This document shows, piece by piece, positions 45,943 through 56,890 of a DNA stretch of 64,000 bases. Within the stretch, counting starts at the first letter, position 1. Each line of letters starts with the position of its first letter. The DNA lies in the NCBI GenBank assembly GCA_006503475.1, contig RSEH01000106.1, positions 85,780-149,779 on the forward strand, in the 5' to 3' direction. The notes beneath the pieces were generated by a model. That model saw nothing but the letters and a program-made list of their open reading frames with translations, made no database searches and was not told where the DNA came from. Both the position numbers and the translations under genes were made by a program. This stretch comes from Stentor roeselii. Lineage: Eukaryota; Ciliophora; Heterotrichea; Heterotrichida; Stentoridae.

Positions 45943-45963
45943 AAAGAATCCATTTACTTAACT

Positions 45964-48900
45964 CTAATTCTTTTTGAACCGCAGCGACAAAGTAATGCTC
46001 GGCTGAGCCACAGTCTTGGCAGTTGTCAAATTTTGAGTCTCCAGCTGGCTTTCGACGAATTTCTTTTCAGCTTCTGACAACTCGCTTAGGCTTTTTTGAA
46101 AGGCTTCTGAAGAATTCACGTGAATGTAAGTCAGAGCTTTCGATACTGCCTTGATGATCGGCAGTGGGTAGCTCTGGTGGTAGAGAGACAGGAAGAGAGG
46201 GAAAATCCCTGAGACTGTTTTTGACTTGTCGATTGACTTCAGGTAAATCGTCATTAGTAACTTGATGGTCTCTGTGATGAAAACTGTTTCTTCGTTGTTG
46301 TAGTTCGCTTTTCGCACTTGGAAGACTTTTAGAAAGACTGGAAGGAAGTGAATGAAAATCCAGGAATTTTGAGGCTTTTTGCTGATGAAAATGATTATTC
46401 TGCATGAAAATTGGTCGTGTTGAAGCAGAAGTTTTTCTATTTTCTTTAAGATTTCTCCGAAGTTTTTTATTTCGTCTTCTGGCTTTTGAGATAAAAACTC
46501 TAGAACCACTTCGAGATGGTTTGATTCCCAAAGATTATTCAGAATAAATATTGCTAAGAATACATGGAATTCAAAAAAACCCTGCCTTTTCCAGATTTCG
46601 TCCAAGATTGATAGTGCTAGATCTATATTTTTCTTTAAAGTTTGAATGAAAAAAGATAAAATTGATGAAATGATTTCTTTTTCATTTACGTTTTTCTCTG
46701 ATGTGATCATCGAGGCATACTTGATAACTATCGAACCCCAGGCTTCATGTGATTTCAAATCGAGTTCTGAGTAGTTTGATCCAATCTTTCTAACTAAACC
46801 TTCTAATTTTTGTAAGTCGGTAAACTGTGCAACTTCAACTTTTTTGCAAATTTCAAGTATAAGATTTTTAATCGAAACACTAGGAATATTTTCACAGAAT
46901 TCCAAACAAATGACAAGTTCAGAAACAATCTGAGGATCTTGAATGAACTTCACAATGCTGGAGAGAGCTTTCAAGACTTCTTCCCTTCGCTTGAGACATC
47001 GATTAACCTCAGCTTGGCAAGTGAACCCAGTGCTTTCTCGACTAGCACTATAAGGCAAGAACAGAAACACAAAAATGTTAGAAATGAAAAACTCAAGGTC
47101 CTGAGAAGGGTTAAGAACAAGAACAGCTCGAATGAAGACTTCGATGGAGGCCATCTTGACATCTTCATGACTGATCAGGTGTTTGCCAAGTAAAAACTTA
47201 TGATCCCTTAAAGTATTTTTGGACTGAGTGAAGAAAACACACATATCCTTGAGCAGAACAGTAAAATGGTCAATCAAAACTCGTGAATGTCTGCATTTCG
47301 CTTACTCTTTAATCAGGTCAGCAACAAAAGCCGGGGCTTGAAGCAGTGACTTTCCAATTAAAAACAGCCGAGCAGTGTAAAGTTCAGTGGCTCGAGCTTC
47401 AGTGTATCCTTCTTTATCTAATTTTACGTTACTTCTGTTGTTCAAGCTGTTCACCAAGTTCTTCAAAAGACGACTGATCACTTCTGAGTCGTGGGTTCCT
47501 GGAACTATCAAAAACTGTCGAAGCAGGTCGCATGACTTGAAGCAAAGGTCCATGTTCGGACTGTCGAAATTCTCTCGAATCGTTGCACTGAGCTGTGCTT
47601 CGAAAATTTCCAAATATTTCTTTGAAGGCTCGTCAGGGTCGACCATTGACGAAAAAGTCTAAATTTGAGTTACTTTGAAAATCGTCACTGCAAGGTCCAA
47701 ACCTTTTAAACTCAGCTTCTGGGAAAAAGAAGTCAAATGCACTGAAAAGTTCAAAAATTCCTCGATTGAACTTTGGAATAAATCCGGCCTGGCTTGGATC
47801 TGCAAGACCAACTTTTCACTTGCGAGAATTTTTGACTTGTGTGAAAAGAACTCGAGGGCTTGCTGGGTGTTTTCGCGGTCGTTCAATGATGAGAGTCCTT
47901 TATTTTCTTCTTCTTGTTCTTTTTCAACGCTTAGGATGATTTCTTTGAGCTTTTTGAAGCTTTCTGGATGTTTTTTCAGCCAAAAGTCGATGATTCTGGC
48001 CAAAGCGCTTTCCACTTGTGAGTCATTCGACCTATCGTAGAACCTGAACCACTCAAGAAGGTTGAATTTCTGGTAAATTTCTTCTAATCCGTATTCACAA
48101 ACAAATAAAACAGATTCTTTTTCTGGGAATTTTTGTAAAGCGTGGTCAAGAACTTCTTGAAAATTGAAATCAGGACATTTCACCAGTTGCGAGGCACAAA
48201 AATACCCAAAACAACTTTTTTTCCAAGTGTTTTCCCAGACAAGTTTAGCTCTAGAAAAGAAAATATCAGAAGAGTTCGTCGAAATCGCCAGATGTTTCGA
48301 GCAAAGCAGCATCATCGTATCACTAAATCTGAATTCTGCAGGGTTTTCATTGAGGTAATGATGATACCCCAGAGGAAAAGTGGCTTTGAAGACATTTTCA
48401 ACTTTTGCTTTATGTGTTGAGTAAGCTTTGAGCAGAGCATGCAAAGCCCAAGCTCCAACATTTTCGTCTCTTGAAATACTTTGAATGATGTGTCCCAGAG
48501 AGTCTTGATTCTTTTCTAAAACTGCGATGTCGAAGTGTTTATACATGTTTCCCACCTGCATCACGATGCCACTTTTGACGTTTGGAGAAGTTTCAGATAA
48601 AATGATGCGATGTTCGATTTCTTTCATAAAAACGGGGATATACTGCGCTTCGCTCATGACTTTGCATAAGTAAATCATGCTTTCTGAAAACAAACATTTG
48701 GTTAGAGGATGAGAAAAGCCCTCCACTGAGTTCAGCATTGTTTTGATGCACTTGGTGAGGATGGAGTCAGTGATTACCCCTCGGATTGAACTTAATTTCA
48801 TCAGACAGCCGTGGACTGCGAGCAGAATAGTGCAGATTTTGTTGAACTTGCCTTGGACCTCTTTAGCCTTCGCTGCAGTTGCCAGGTGCTGCGAAATAAA

Positions 48901-51327
48901 CGAGAAAAGTTTTTGTCTGTTCGAGACGTTTAGAGAACTGTTTGTAAAAATTTCAGCGAAGAGCTTAACTGCACTTGAAAGCATGTCAGTGAACAAGTGG
49001 CTTATCTCGTTTTTACCTTCCCAAGAATCATAAACTCCTTCACTTGTGACGATTGACAAGGCGTGTAAAAAGTGAGCAGGTTTATAGGAATGTATGTAAA
49101 TCTCTTCACAGCTAAGCCAGGTGTCAACAAGCTGCATCATCCCATTGGCTCTTTTCCCGTTTTTCCCTGAAAAGTAAAAAAAAACCGGTTGGGTGTTAGT
49201 TTTTTCTGTAACTATCTCGGAATATATCGGGTTCAAAATCAAATTTATCTTCGGCCCAATGACAGTCCCTGGAAGCAGCAGGAGACAATCATAAAGGTTC
49301 TTTCTCAGTTCATTCAAAGTGCCTGGAGAACAGTTAGATTCAAGGAACTGCCGATGTTGAGTCGAGTTCTTAGCAGGTGATAAGAACTGAAGAGCATTAG
49401 ACAAGTAAACAATCAGAAGTTTCAAAATCTGCGGCTGAAGAAGTGATTTGTTGTTTTTCATGAAATTCAACATGGCACTGCTTGCTACTTTCTTGTGAGT
49501 CACTTCGCCGATCATCCAGGCAGGAGAGACCTGCTCACAGATGCAAGTTTTTCTTCCGAAGGGCAGTTTCCAGAGTTTAAACAGAAAATTCAACCGGCTT
49601 CCCACCCACGAAGGTCCTAAGAACATCAGACCGTCGACCAGGATCCAGGCAGCCTGTCGTTTCGCGTTGTCGATTTCTTGCATCCCCGCATCAGAACAGA
49701 ACATTTTCTCTTCTTCTATGATATCTCCTTGGTACTCAGAACTTACCAGGTTCTTGATGGTGTTGAAGGTGATTTCGGTTTCTTCCACTGGAATTCCTCT
49801 TTCACTTGACGGGAGAAGTTTTATCAGAGTTGAAAGGCAGCAGCTGGTTCCAATCAAACTGTTAATCGCGATGTGAAGACTGTCTTTGGTGTAGCTTTGT
49901 GATCTTAAACATTCTAACTCGGCGTAAGCGATTGTGGTGCTTGTTACCATTGTTGAAAGTAAGGAAAGGACTGAACTTGAATTTTGTTTTATCAGTGACT
50001 CGAATGACCAACATACTTGCAGCTGGATTCTAGGAAACTTTAAAAGAGAAGTCAGAGATTTTTCTAGGTCTTTTTGGTCAACTTGCAAGTCTTCAAAGGT
50101 TCCAACGATGATTGAGAGAAACTTCAGGTAAACTATGACCTGGTACTCGTTTGAATACTTCAGAGGGTCAGGGTCGTTGCTTTGAAAGTCTAATTGAGAA
50201 AAATTAGAGATTTTTCCTTTGATATGCTCGAGACACAGTCTGGCCTGGCCTTGTGCCAGGCCTTTAACCAAGCAATTAAAGAGCCAGCTGACCACTTCAC
50301 AGCTCCACCAAGATTCACTTTCATTTACACTTATCCGAATTCCAATCCCCGCCAAGCTTTCAAGAAAACTATTCATTTCCGCCTGGCCATTCAATGACTT
50401 TCTAGCAAATTTCTCATAAGTCGTCTGGGCTGCCAGGACCAGTCCGACCCTCACTTCATGCGAAGTGAACCTTGTGATGTACTGAGTGATGAAGTAGTTC
50501 ACATCATTCAAAGTTTTTGGGAACTGGTCAAGAGACTTGCGCTGACTCGTGAAGCTGTGGCCGCAAAGCGATGAATCGATCGACATGCTTAAAATTTCTC
50601 CTAAGAGTCTTCCTGCGAAGATTGAAGAGTTCTCTTCCATGATTTTCAGACTTGTTTGGATACAGTTTTCGAACTGACCTTGGAAAATCTGAGGGAAAAA
50701 ACTCGCGATTGTTGTCAGGCCTTTCGCGCATAGACTCCGGAGTTCAACGTTTTTTTCCTAAATAGTTTTTACACTGGCTGATTTCAGGTAAAAGCGAAGG
50801 AATTCTGATGAACTTTGAGAGAGGTTCGTTGGACGAGATCGGAGTAACTTGTTTAAAGACTGCAAAATTACTCGTTTGCCTTGAAAATCGGAAGATTTTG
50901 ACAGTTTTTTGCAGGAATCAAGGATTTCTTCGTTTGAAGGAGAGACCAGTTTTGAGCTGAAGTGTTTGAAGATAAAACCGATTATGTCTACTGTGGTCAA
51001 CTTGCTTTGATTGGAATGTTTCAGTGATTGAGACAGCTTTATTAATTCGCTTAGAAATGACTGAATCTTCGTTGGCTTGCTCTTCATCAAGAAACTCTCC
51101 AGAGCTGACTTTATTAGACGACGTAAAGGGTTTGATGAGGCTTGACTTGATAGATATAACAAAACTTGCTCTAGGGATTGACTGTGCTTTGATATGTCTT
51201 GGATTGAGTTGATTTCTGATTTTATACTGAAAAGAAGATCGGCTTTTTTAATGTTCGAGGAAGATAAACGAGGGTTCTCGTTTTTCAACTCTTTTTCTAG
51301 GGAATCTATCAGCTGGCCGAGTTCCAT
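45964..51327 (-). CDS. HEATR5/Laa1/SWEETIE-like HEAT-repeat protein, three 15-nt introns
   Basis: 1772 residues from exons 51327-50773, 50757-47674, 47658-47306 and 47290-45964. Each break between open segments is exactly one 15-nt GTAA...AG intron, and removal keeps the frame. The protein is alpha-helical HEAT repeats throughout. It resembles HEATR5 in blocks such as SHEVRVGLVLAAQTTYE near residue 290 and AAWILVDGLMFLGPSWVG near residue 555, matching the family's Q-A-G-W-L-L-L-G-A-L-M-x-LGPS segment. HEATR5/Laa1 proteins work with AP-1/clathrin at the trans-Golgi and endosomes. It is somewhat shorter than animal HEATR5 (about 2050). Confidence 0.82.
47291..47305 (-). other. 15-nt intron 3 of the HEATR5-like gene
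   Basis: Reads GTAAGCGAAATGCAG on the coding strand. It splits a Glu codon, removes an in-frame TAA and joins DLIKE to HSRVLIDHF. Confidence 0.85.
47659..47673 (-). other. 15-nt intron 2 of the HEATR5-like gene
   Basis: Reads GTAACTCAAATTTAG on the coding strand. Phase 0; removes an in-frame TAG and joins TIFK to TFSSMVDPD. Confidence 0.88.
50758..50772 (-). other. 15-nt intron 1 of the HEATR5-like gene
   Basis: Reads GTAAAAACTATTTAG on the coding strand. Phase 0; removes an in-frame TAG and joins KSAS to EKNVELRSLCAKGL, which continues a HEAT repeat. Confidence 0.9.
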
Positions 51328-51913
51328 TAAGTATAAATAGGGTTAAGAAATTTTCATAAATGATTTTAGAACTTTAAGGATTTTTTAGTAATAGAATTAA
51401 GTGGATGAATTTTTTAAAGTGTGCATGAAAGATTCTTTCGAATTATTAACTATAGATTTTACTGTCAAATTTTCTTTGATTTTTCATTTATTAGCTATTC
51501 TAACATGCTTTACAATTTAATTTAATTGGTCTTAATAATTTTCCTAGGAATCGATTGATTAACTTAACTTTCAAATATTTTAAGAACTCAGGAAAGAAAT
51601 AGAACTCAATTTTCTTAATAATCAATAAACTTGACCGTAATTTAGTACTTACTAAACTTGAGGAGTTTCTGTGCATGAAAATCTCAAAGAATATTTATAA
51701 ATTAACCTATCAATTTCTATAAGATATTATAGCTTAAGGAATCGAATTAAATGTTATATAATCATAATCAAATAAATTTGAGTAAAGAAAATTGTAGCGT
51801 TGGTTGAATTCATGATATTTAAAAGAAAATTACTTAGGAAATCTTATAAAAAAACATCATGGCTTCTAGAAAATTCTAAAAAACTTATAATTTGTTAGAA
51901 TAAAATCTTTATA
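51328..51913. promoter_or_regulatory. Divergent intergenic, start of the subtelomeric zone
   Basis: 586 bp between the divergent HEATR5-like and TPR genes. AT-rich, no coding signal. From here to the telomere, genes are sparser and AT-richer. Confidence 0.5.
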
Positions 51914-54100
51914 ATGAATAAATATTTGAAGCTCGATCTTAAAGGAGATTACCAAGTTACTTTACTGACATCTATAAAAGGGATATCAGTCACTGTTGAA
52001 GCAAGAAATGGAAAGAATCAATGGGTGGGGAATATTAAAGACTTTCGGTTTATGAGAAATATTTCAATGACACCAACATTCATTAAAAGGAATATATTTA
52101 TTAATGAGAAGACCTTAGAACTTCACTATTGTAATGGGCTTCTTGGGGCTGGGTCAGCAGCCACAAAAAGTAATCAAAAAGGAAAAAAATCCAGTTATCT
52201 TCTTAAAAAAAATCTGCAAAACAATACTTATATAGAGCCCTTAATAGAAAGTAACTCAAAACAAGATATTAGCAAATTTTCTCATAATATCGATGGTACA
52301 GAAAATATAATTCCTAAAACATTTTCAGCAATCCAATATGAAAACTTTTTAACAAATTGTTTTCCGAAAAGATTTGATAATGTTGAAACCTTTTCAGAAG
52401 AAAATGAAAATTTCATATTAAATAAAGGATACTCACTGACAGATCTTGAAGAAAACTTTGATAGTATTCGTAAAAATGATCCAGTCTTAGCAGACGCCTT
52501 AAACAGCTTAGCAATTAGTTATCAAATAAAAGGAGATTTTGCTAAAGCCGAAACAATTTACTTAAAATGCTATCAAGTACTATATTTATCATCATCTACG
52601 AATGCATTACAGATTGGTACTTTGTATGGAAACCTAGGTTCACTATATGAAAATAAAGGAAAATTACGAAATGCAGAATATTACTATAGAAAATGTCTTG
52701 ATAGATACATATTCAAGCTTCCATGGCTTCATCCTGATTTTCCAAACATATATAATAGACTTGGATCACTTAGTCAAATCAGAGAAAGTTTCATAGTAGC
52801 GGAAGATTATTACCGCGATTGTCTAAAAATATTCTTAGAAATGCTACCAGAAAATCATAAAAATTTTGCAATAGTTTACAACCGAATCGGATATCTTTTA
52901 CAGAATATGGGAGATCTCAGAATGGCTGAAAATTATTACAGAAAAAGTCTTGAAATATCTGAAAAAGTTTTTTCAATAAATGATCCAGAATTAGGTTTAC
53001 TTTATAGGAATTTGGGCTCATTATATGATATAAAAGGAAATTTACAAAATTCAGAAAAATATCTAATCAATTATTCAAGATTAAATAAAGAAGGAATTCC
53101 AATCAATAGGTTAGAATTGGCAAATTCATTTAACAGTTTTGGAATATGTTATATAAAAAGAAAAAACTTTTTATTAGCAGAAAACTACCTCTTCGAATGT
53201 TTAAATATTAGAGAAGAAATACTTCCGAAAGCTCATCCAGACTTAGGCAGCTCTTTCAATCAAATAGGTCTCCTGTATCAAAATAGAGGGAATCTATCAG
53301 AAGCAGAAAAGTATTATGAGAAATCTTTAAATATATTCAAACAATTAGGTACAAAAAAAAATTCAAGGCTAGGTATATTGTTGTGTAATTTAGCATCCCT
53401 CCATGAAATTAAGAAGAATTTTACTGTAGCAGAGGGTTATTACTTAAATTGCCTTGAATTATACTCAAAATTTCTTCCAAAATATCATAGAAATCGAGCA
53501 ACACTATATTGCAGTTTAGGGTTACTTTATCATACTATCAAAGATTACTCAAAAGCAGAAAATTACTTATATCAAAGTCTCGAAATAAGAAAAGAAATGC
53601 TACATTGCAATGATCCAGACATAGCCAACTCATTACACAGCCTTGGATTTTTTTATATAAGCAAGGGAGATCTTTCTAAAGCAAAAGACTATCTAATTAA
53701 ATCTTTGGACTTAAGGATAAAAGTTCTTTCAGAATTTCATCCAGACCTAGGAATATCCTTTAAAACCTTAGCCTATTTATTCAAAGCTAAACGAGATTAT
53801 TTACATGCAGAGTATTATTTAAAAAAATATCTAAATATTTACAATATAATTCTTCCTGAAGATCATGACATAGACATATTGCTTTGTGATATTGGATTAA
53901 ATTATGAAAGTTTAGGTGACTTTACATCAGCGATAGGATATTATCTCCAAGCATTAAAAATCCTTGAAACATCAGCTTCTAAAGACCTGGAAAAATTAAC
54001 AGATGTTTATCAAAGAATAGCATCACTATACAATCTTTGTGGAGAATATGAAAAGGCTAAACAATATCTAAGCAAGATCAACGTAACTATACTTGATTAA
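51914..54100 (+). CDS. TPR protein with 13 tandem 42-residue repeats (kinesin-light-chain type)
   Basis: 728 residues. The first 190 residues are unlike anything I know; the stretch KGISVTVEARNGKNQWVGNI may be a small beta domain. From about residue 193 to the end, 13 repeats follow with a strict 42-residue period, each like LYxNLGSLYxxKGxxxxAExYYxKCL followed by a loop with HPD (for example LHPDFPN, AHPDLGS, FHPDLGI). This is the TPR_10/TPR_12 pattern of kinesin light chain and of NLR-type sensors, and it acts as a protein-binding superhelix. No effector domain was seen. Codons are AT-richer than in the core genes. Likely a member of a subtelomeric, repeat-driven family. Confidence 0.85.
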   Translation: MNKYLKLDLKGDYQVTLLTSIKGISVTVEARNGKNQWVGNIKDFRFMRNISMTPTFIKRNIFINEKTLELHYCNGLLGAGSAATKSNQKGKKSSYLLKKNLQNNTYIEPLIESNSKQDISKFSHNIDGTENIIPKTFSAIQYENFLTNCFPKRFDNVETFSEENENFILNKGYSLTDLEENFDSIRKNDPVLADALNSLAISYQIKGDFAKAETIYLKCYQVLYLSSSTNALQIGTLYGNLGSLYENKGKLRNAEYYYRKCLDRYIFKLPWLHPDFPNIYNRLGSLSQIRESFIVAEDYYRDCLKIFLEMLPENHKNFAIVYNRIGYLLQNMGDLRMAENYYRKSLEISEKVFSINDPELGLLYRNLGSLYDIKGNLQNSEKYLINYSRLNKEGIPINRLELANSFNSFGICYIKRKNFLLAENYLFECLNIREEILPKAHPDLGSSFNQIGLLYQNRGNLSEAEKYYEKSLNIFKQLGTKKNSRLGILLCNLASLHEIKKNFTVAEGYYLNCLELYSKFLPKYHRNRATLYCSLGLLYHTIKDYSKAENYLYQSLEIRKEMLHCNDPDIANSLHSLGFFYISKGDLSKAKDYLIKSLDLRIKVLSEFHPDLGISFKTLAYLFKAKRDYLHAEYYLKKYLNIYNIILPEDHDIDILLCDIGLNYESLGDFTSAIGYYLQALKILETSASKDLEKLTDVYQRIASLYNLCGEYEKAKQYLSKINVTILD

Positions 54101-55013
54101 ATATTAAATTTAAATATTAGTCAGAAATTGATTATAAATACTTTTTAATAATATTCACTTACTCAGTGTCTTAATTTCGAAATTAAATTTCAAATATTTG
54201 ATCATCATCATTTTTAGGGTCAAAAGTTTATGTGTTAACTAAAGTTTCATAATTCATTCATAATATTAAAGTATCAAATAGTGAGATAGTCACAAAAAAT
54301 GAGTATAATAGTATTAAATAGTTAAAATCTTTTATATCAATACAATCATCTGATTCTATTCTATGATTTCGTAATCATTCCGAGTAAAACGTCATCATTC
54401 CAATAACTTTCTATATTTAAAATGCTAAAACATTTTAAATCGAAGATATCACGAATTTCTGTAGCTTTCTTATGACTTTAATCAGTTTACTTCAGTTGAG
54501 CCCTGCAAGAATATATGACAAACGTAAAATTTTTCGAAAAGCAATTTCAAATATTAAAAAATTCAATTTTCTTCTATATAACGAATTCAATCTACCTTTC
54601 TACTTTTGGATTGATAGACAATGTATCTAATTTTGTTTTGAGATGGATTAGCAATTGAAATTTCCTAATTCTATTATAAAAAGAACTAATAATTTTTCAA
54701 TCGTTTATCATAAGAAAATTTTGAAATCACTTTAAAACCTTAAAGATTAATTGTCTGACGTATGATCGAACTTAAAATATCTTACATTACGTTAGTTTAA
54801 ACAGTGAGAAAGTAGAAGAGAAGTTTTTGAAATTAAAATAATCTATTAATTACTAACTAATTAGTGTAGCCCATGACTATAACTACACTCAGGGTAGCGG
54901 CCCAGCCATTCACTTGTCTTAACGAATTCTAGATACAATATGATAATAATTTAATATTACAATACAAAATAAACCTAAAGGAAAATTAATTATCATCAAA
55001 AAATAAAATTATC
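54101..55013. other. Intergenic, about 910 bp
   Basis: AT-rich spacer after the TPR gene with no open frame of note. The only distinct feature is a GC-richer hairpin island at 54863-54918 (separate entry). Confidence 0.5.
54863..54889. other. Perfect 7-bp-stem hairpin in a GC-richer island
   Basis: AGTGTAG (54863-54869) pairs perfectly with CTACACT (54883-54889) around a 13-nt loop. A GC-rich stretch follows directly (to about 54918), unusual in this AT-rich spacer. It could be part of an unannotated small RNA; no class was recognised. Confidence 0.4.
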
Positions 55014-55555
55014 CTAAAATCTTGTAAACGGTCTGATTGAGAGATCACTTAAAAATAATTTATTGTAATTCTGACTTGATTTAGAATGAAGAAACATAAA
55101 CTGAATAGATTTGAGTATTTGGAGCTTGGAATAAAGACAATATGCGAATTACAATAAAATATTTTTCTTATTTCAATGATATCCTTAGCACAAGGCTTAG
55201 CAGCCATGAACGAGTACATCCTTAGAGCCTTTTCGCCATTTGCACTGATACTGAACATTTCGACAGATTTTTCAGTGCCTTGCTGACACTTAGAGTATTT
55301 TTCATTTCTCAATGAAACAATAGCGAGGTTTTCATATATTCTTCCAGCTGCCCAGCTGCTAAATAATTTTTACTCATTCATTATTTCACTAACTTTTTAA
55401 ATAATTAATGTGGCCCCATCGACGTTTGGACTGAGTTCATAGGCTTTGGCAGCTGATTCAAAATTGACAGTAGTTGCACAGTCGAGTTTGCCCTTGAAGA
55501 TGCCAGTTTTCATTGCTTTCAAGCCTTTTTTGTACTCTGAGTCTCTGTCGGCCAT
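55014..55555 (-). pseudogene. Decayed gamma-SNAP-like gene
   Basis: Starts MADRDSEYKKGLKAMKTGIF then a KAYEL helix, resembling the TPR-like N terminus of gamma-SNAP. A TAA interrupts the frame 15 codons later. A standard 15-nt intron (55359-55373) can still be recognised, after which SWAAGRIYENLAIVSLRNEK and ALRMYSFMAAK fit the SNAP helical array. A frame change near 55150 is then needed to reach a plausible end (DLSIRPFTRF before TAG). The early stop is not inside any GTAA...AG unit. SNAPs recruit NSF to SNARE complexes; this copy is truncated relative to the usual 300 or so residues and should be inactive. Confidence 0.6.
55359..55373 (-). other. Relic 15-nt intron in the gamma-SNAP-like pseudogene
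   Basis: Reads GTAAAAATTATTTAG on the coding strand and removes one of the in-frame TAA codons. It keeps the same pattern as the introns of intact genes. Confidence 0.6.
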
Positions 55556-55615
55556 TATTAGAAGAAGGTTATACAAATAAAACAGTGTAAAAGGGTAGGT
55601 CCTTGACCAGCTCAC

Positions 55616-56578
55616 TTCTAGTGATGTCTAAGAATAGCAGCCCGTGATGATTCATTCTTTCCAAAAGCTTTTCAGATGTTAGACCGTTTTGATTTCCCGA
55701 TTTTCACAGCGAAGAACTCTGCAAGTTGCTTGCGTCTTGTCAATGAAGTTGATGAAAGGGTCTAAGAGTCTCGGAAGGATGGAGATCCATCTTCGTATAG
55801 ACAGTCTTTACTGACTCGGATCTCGAGTTTTTTGTTCATCTGTGAGCACCCACTTGGATTAGTCGGTCAAGTTCTTTTTTTTTCTTCTAATAGTCGTCGA
55901 ATACTCTTCGGATCGCACTTTGAAAGACAGAAGGCCGGATCGAGTACATCTGAGAATACTCAAGCATAAATCTTAAGTGACTGTCACCAACATTTCAACT
56001 GTTTACAACAATATGCTAAAGGTCGTCCAACATTTCAGCTATCAGCTTTCTAATGAGAACTTGCCGACTTGCTTCCTCAAATGTCTGACAGCTTTTTCGT
56101 AAGTGCAGACATAGAACAAATCAGAGTCCATCACTTGAAGCCACTTCAGGAAAGTAGCTTTTAGTTTCTGGTCGTCTAAACTGAAGCTCACCATGTCTTG
56201 GTAGATAATCTAAGCAAAGAAAAACTCGTTTAAGTCCCCTCTAGAGTCGAAATTCCTGTAGTCTTGTCTCGGTCGTCCATGCATCGAAATGCCTGACCTT
56301 GGAATTAATTTATGAAGAGTTGTGATGGCTTAAAATTAAATAAAGAGACTTGTATAAAGAGAATTTAATGAAAGGTCTAAGGTTAGCTTGATTATAATTG
56401 GGTTGCATTTCAAGAAGGACGGCATCACATCATCTGAGCATTTACAGATTTGTTGGAAGATGAGTTGATTGGTATTGAACCTTGGATCTCTGAGCATGAT
56501 TCTGAAGATTATATTTGATGGAGTGTTTAAAGGGATTTGAGTTCGGTTTTTTGAGAGCAGCATATAGAGACTTATCAT
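55616..56578 (-). pseudogene. Decayed gene, possibly ANTH/ENTH-like
   Basis: Coding-like blocks follow each other on the minus strand: an N-terminal helix-rich part from 56578, then AITTLHKLI and RQDYRNFDSRGDLNEFF, then KLIAEMLDDL and SHLRFMLEYSQMYSIRPSVF, then IRRVFDDY-stop-KKKKELD. They are interrupted by TAA, TAG and TGA codons and by at least two frame changes; one fits loss of an A from an A run near 56095. The ALITLHKLI-like helix followed by NF-x-DS fits an ANTH/ENTH clathrin-adaptor domain, but weakly. Its GC content is higher than the surroundings, as if it were once a core gene. Confidence 0.5.
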
Positions 56579-56890
56579 GAATGTTTATGCTAGGTTAAAT
56601 TTTTTTTGAATTTGGTAATCAAGTTTAGGTTATTGAGTTTAGAGATATTTAGTATAAAGATGTGATAATCGGAGGAATGAGGATACTGTAATAAATATAT
56701 TTTTATCAATTTGAAGTTTTTAAAAATTATTAAAATCTCTAATCAGATAAAATTATCAAGCGATCAATCAGAATTGATTTTAAAGCCTTTCCTACAAATC
56801 CACTAGTAGTAATTACTTGAATTTATATAAGTTTTCATTTTTTCTATATATTTACCAAATCTATAATCGACTTTTTCATAAATATAAAAA
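56579..56890. other. Intergenic, about 310 bp
   Basis: Upstream region of the first GTPase gene; AT-rich, nothing specific seen. Confidence 0.4.
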
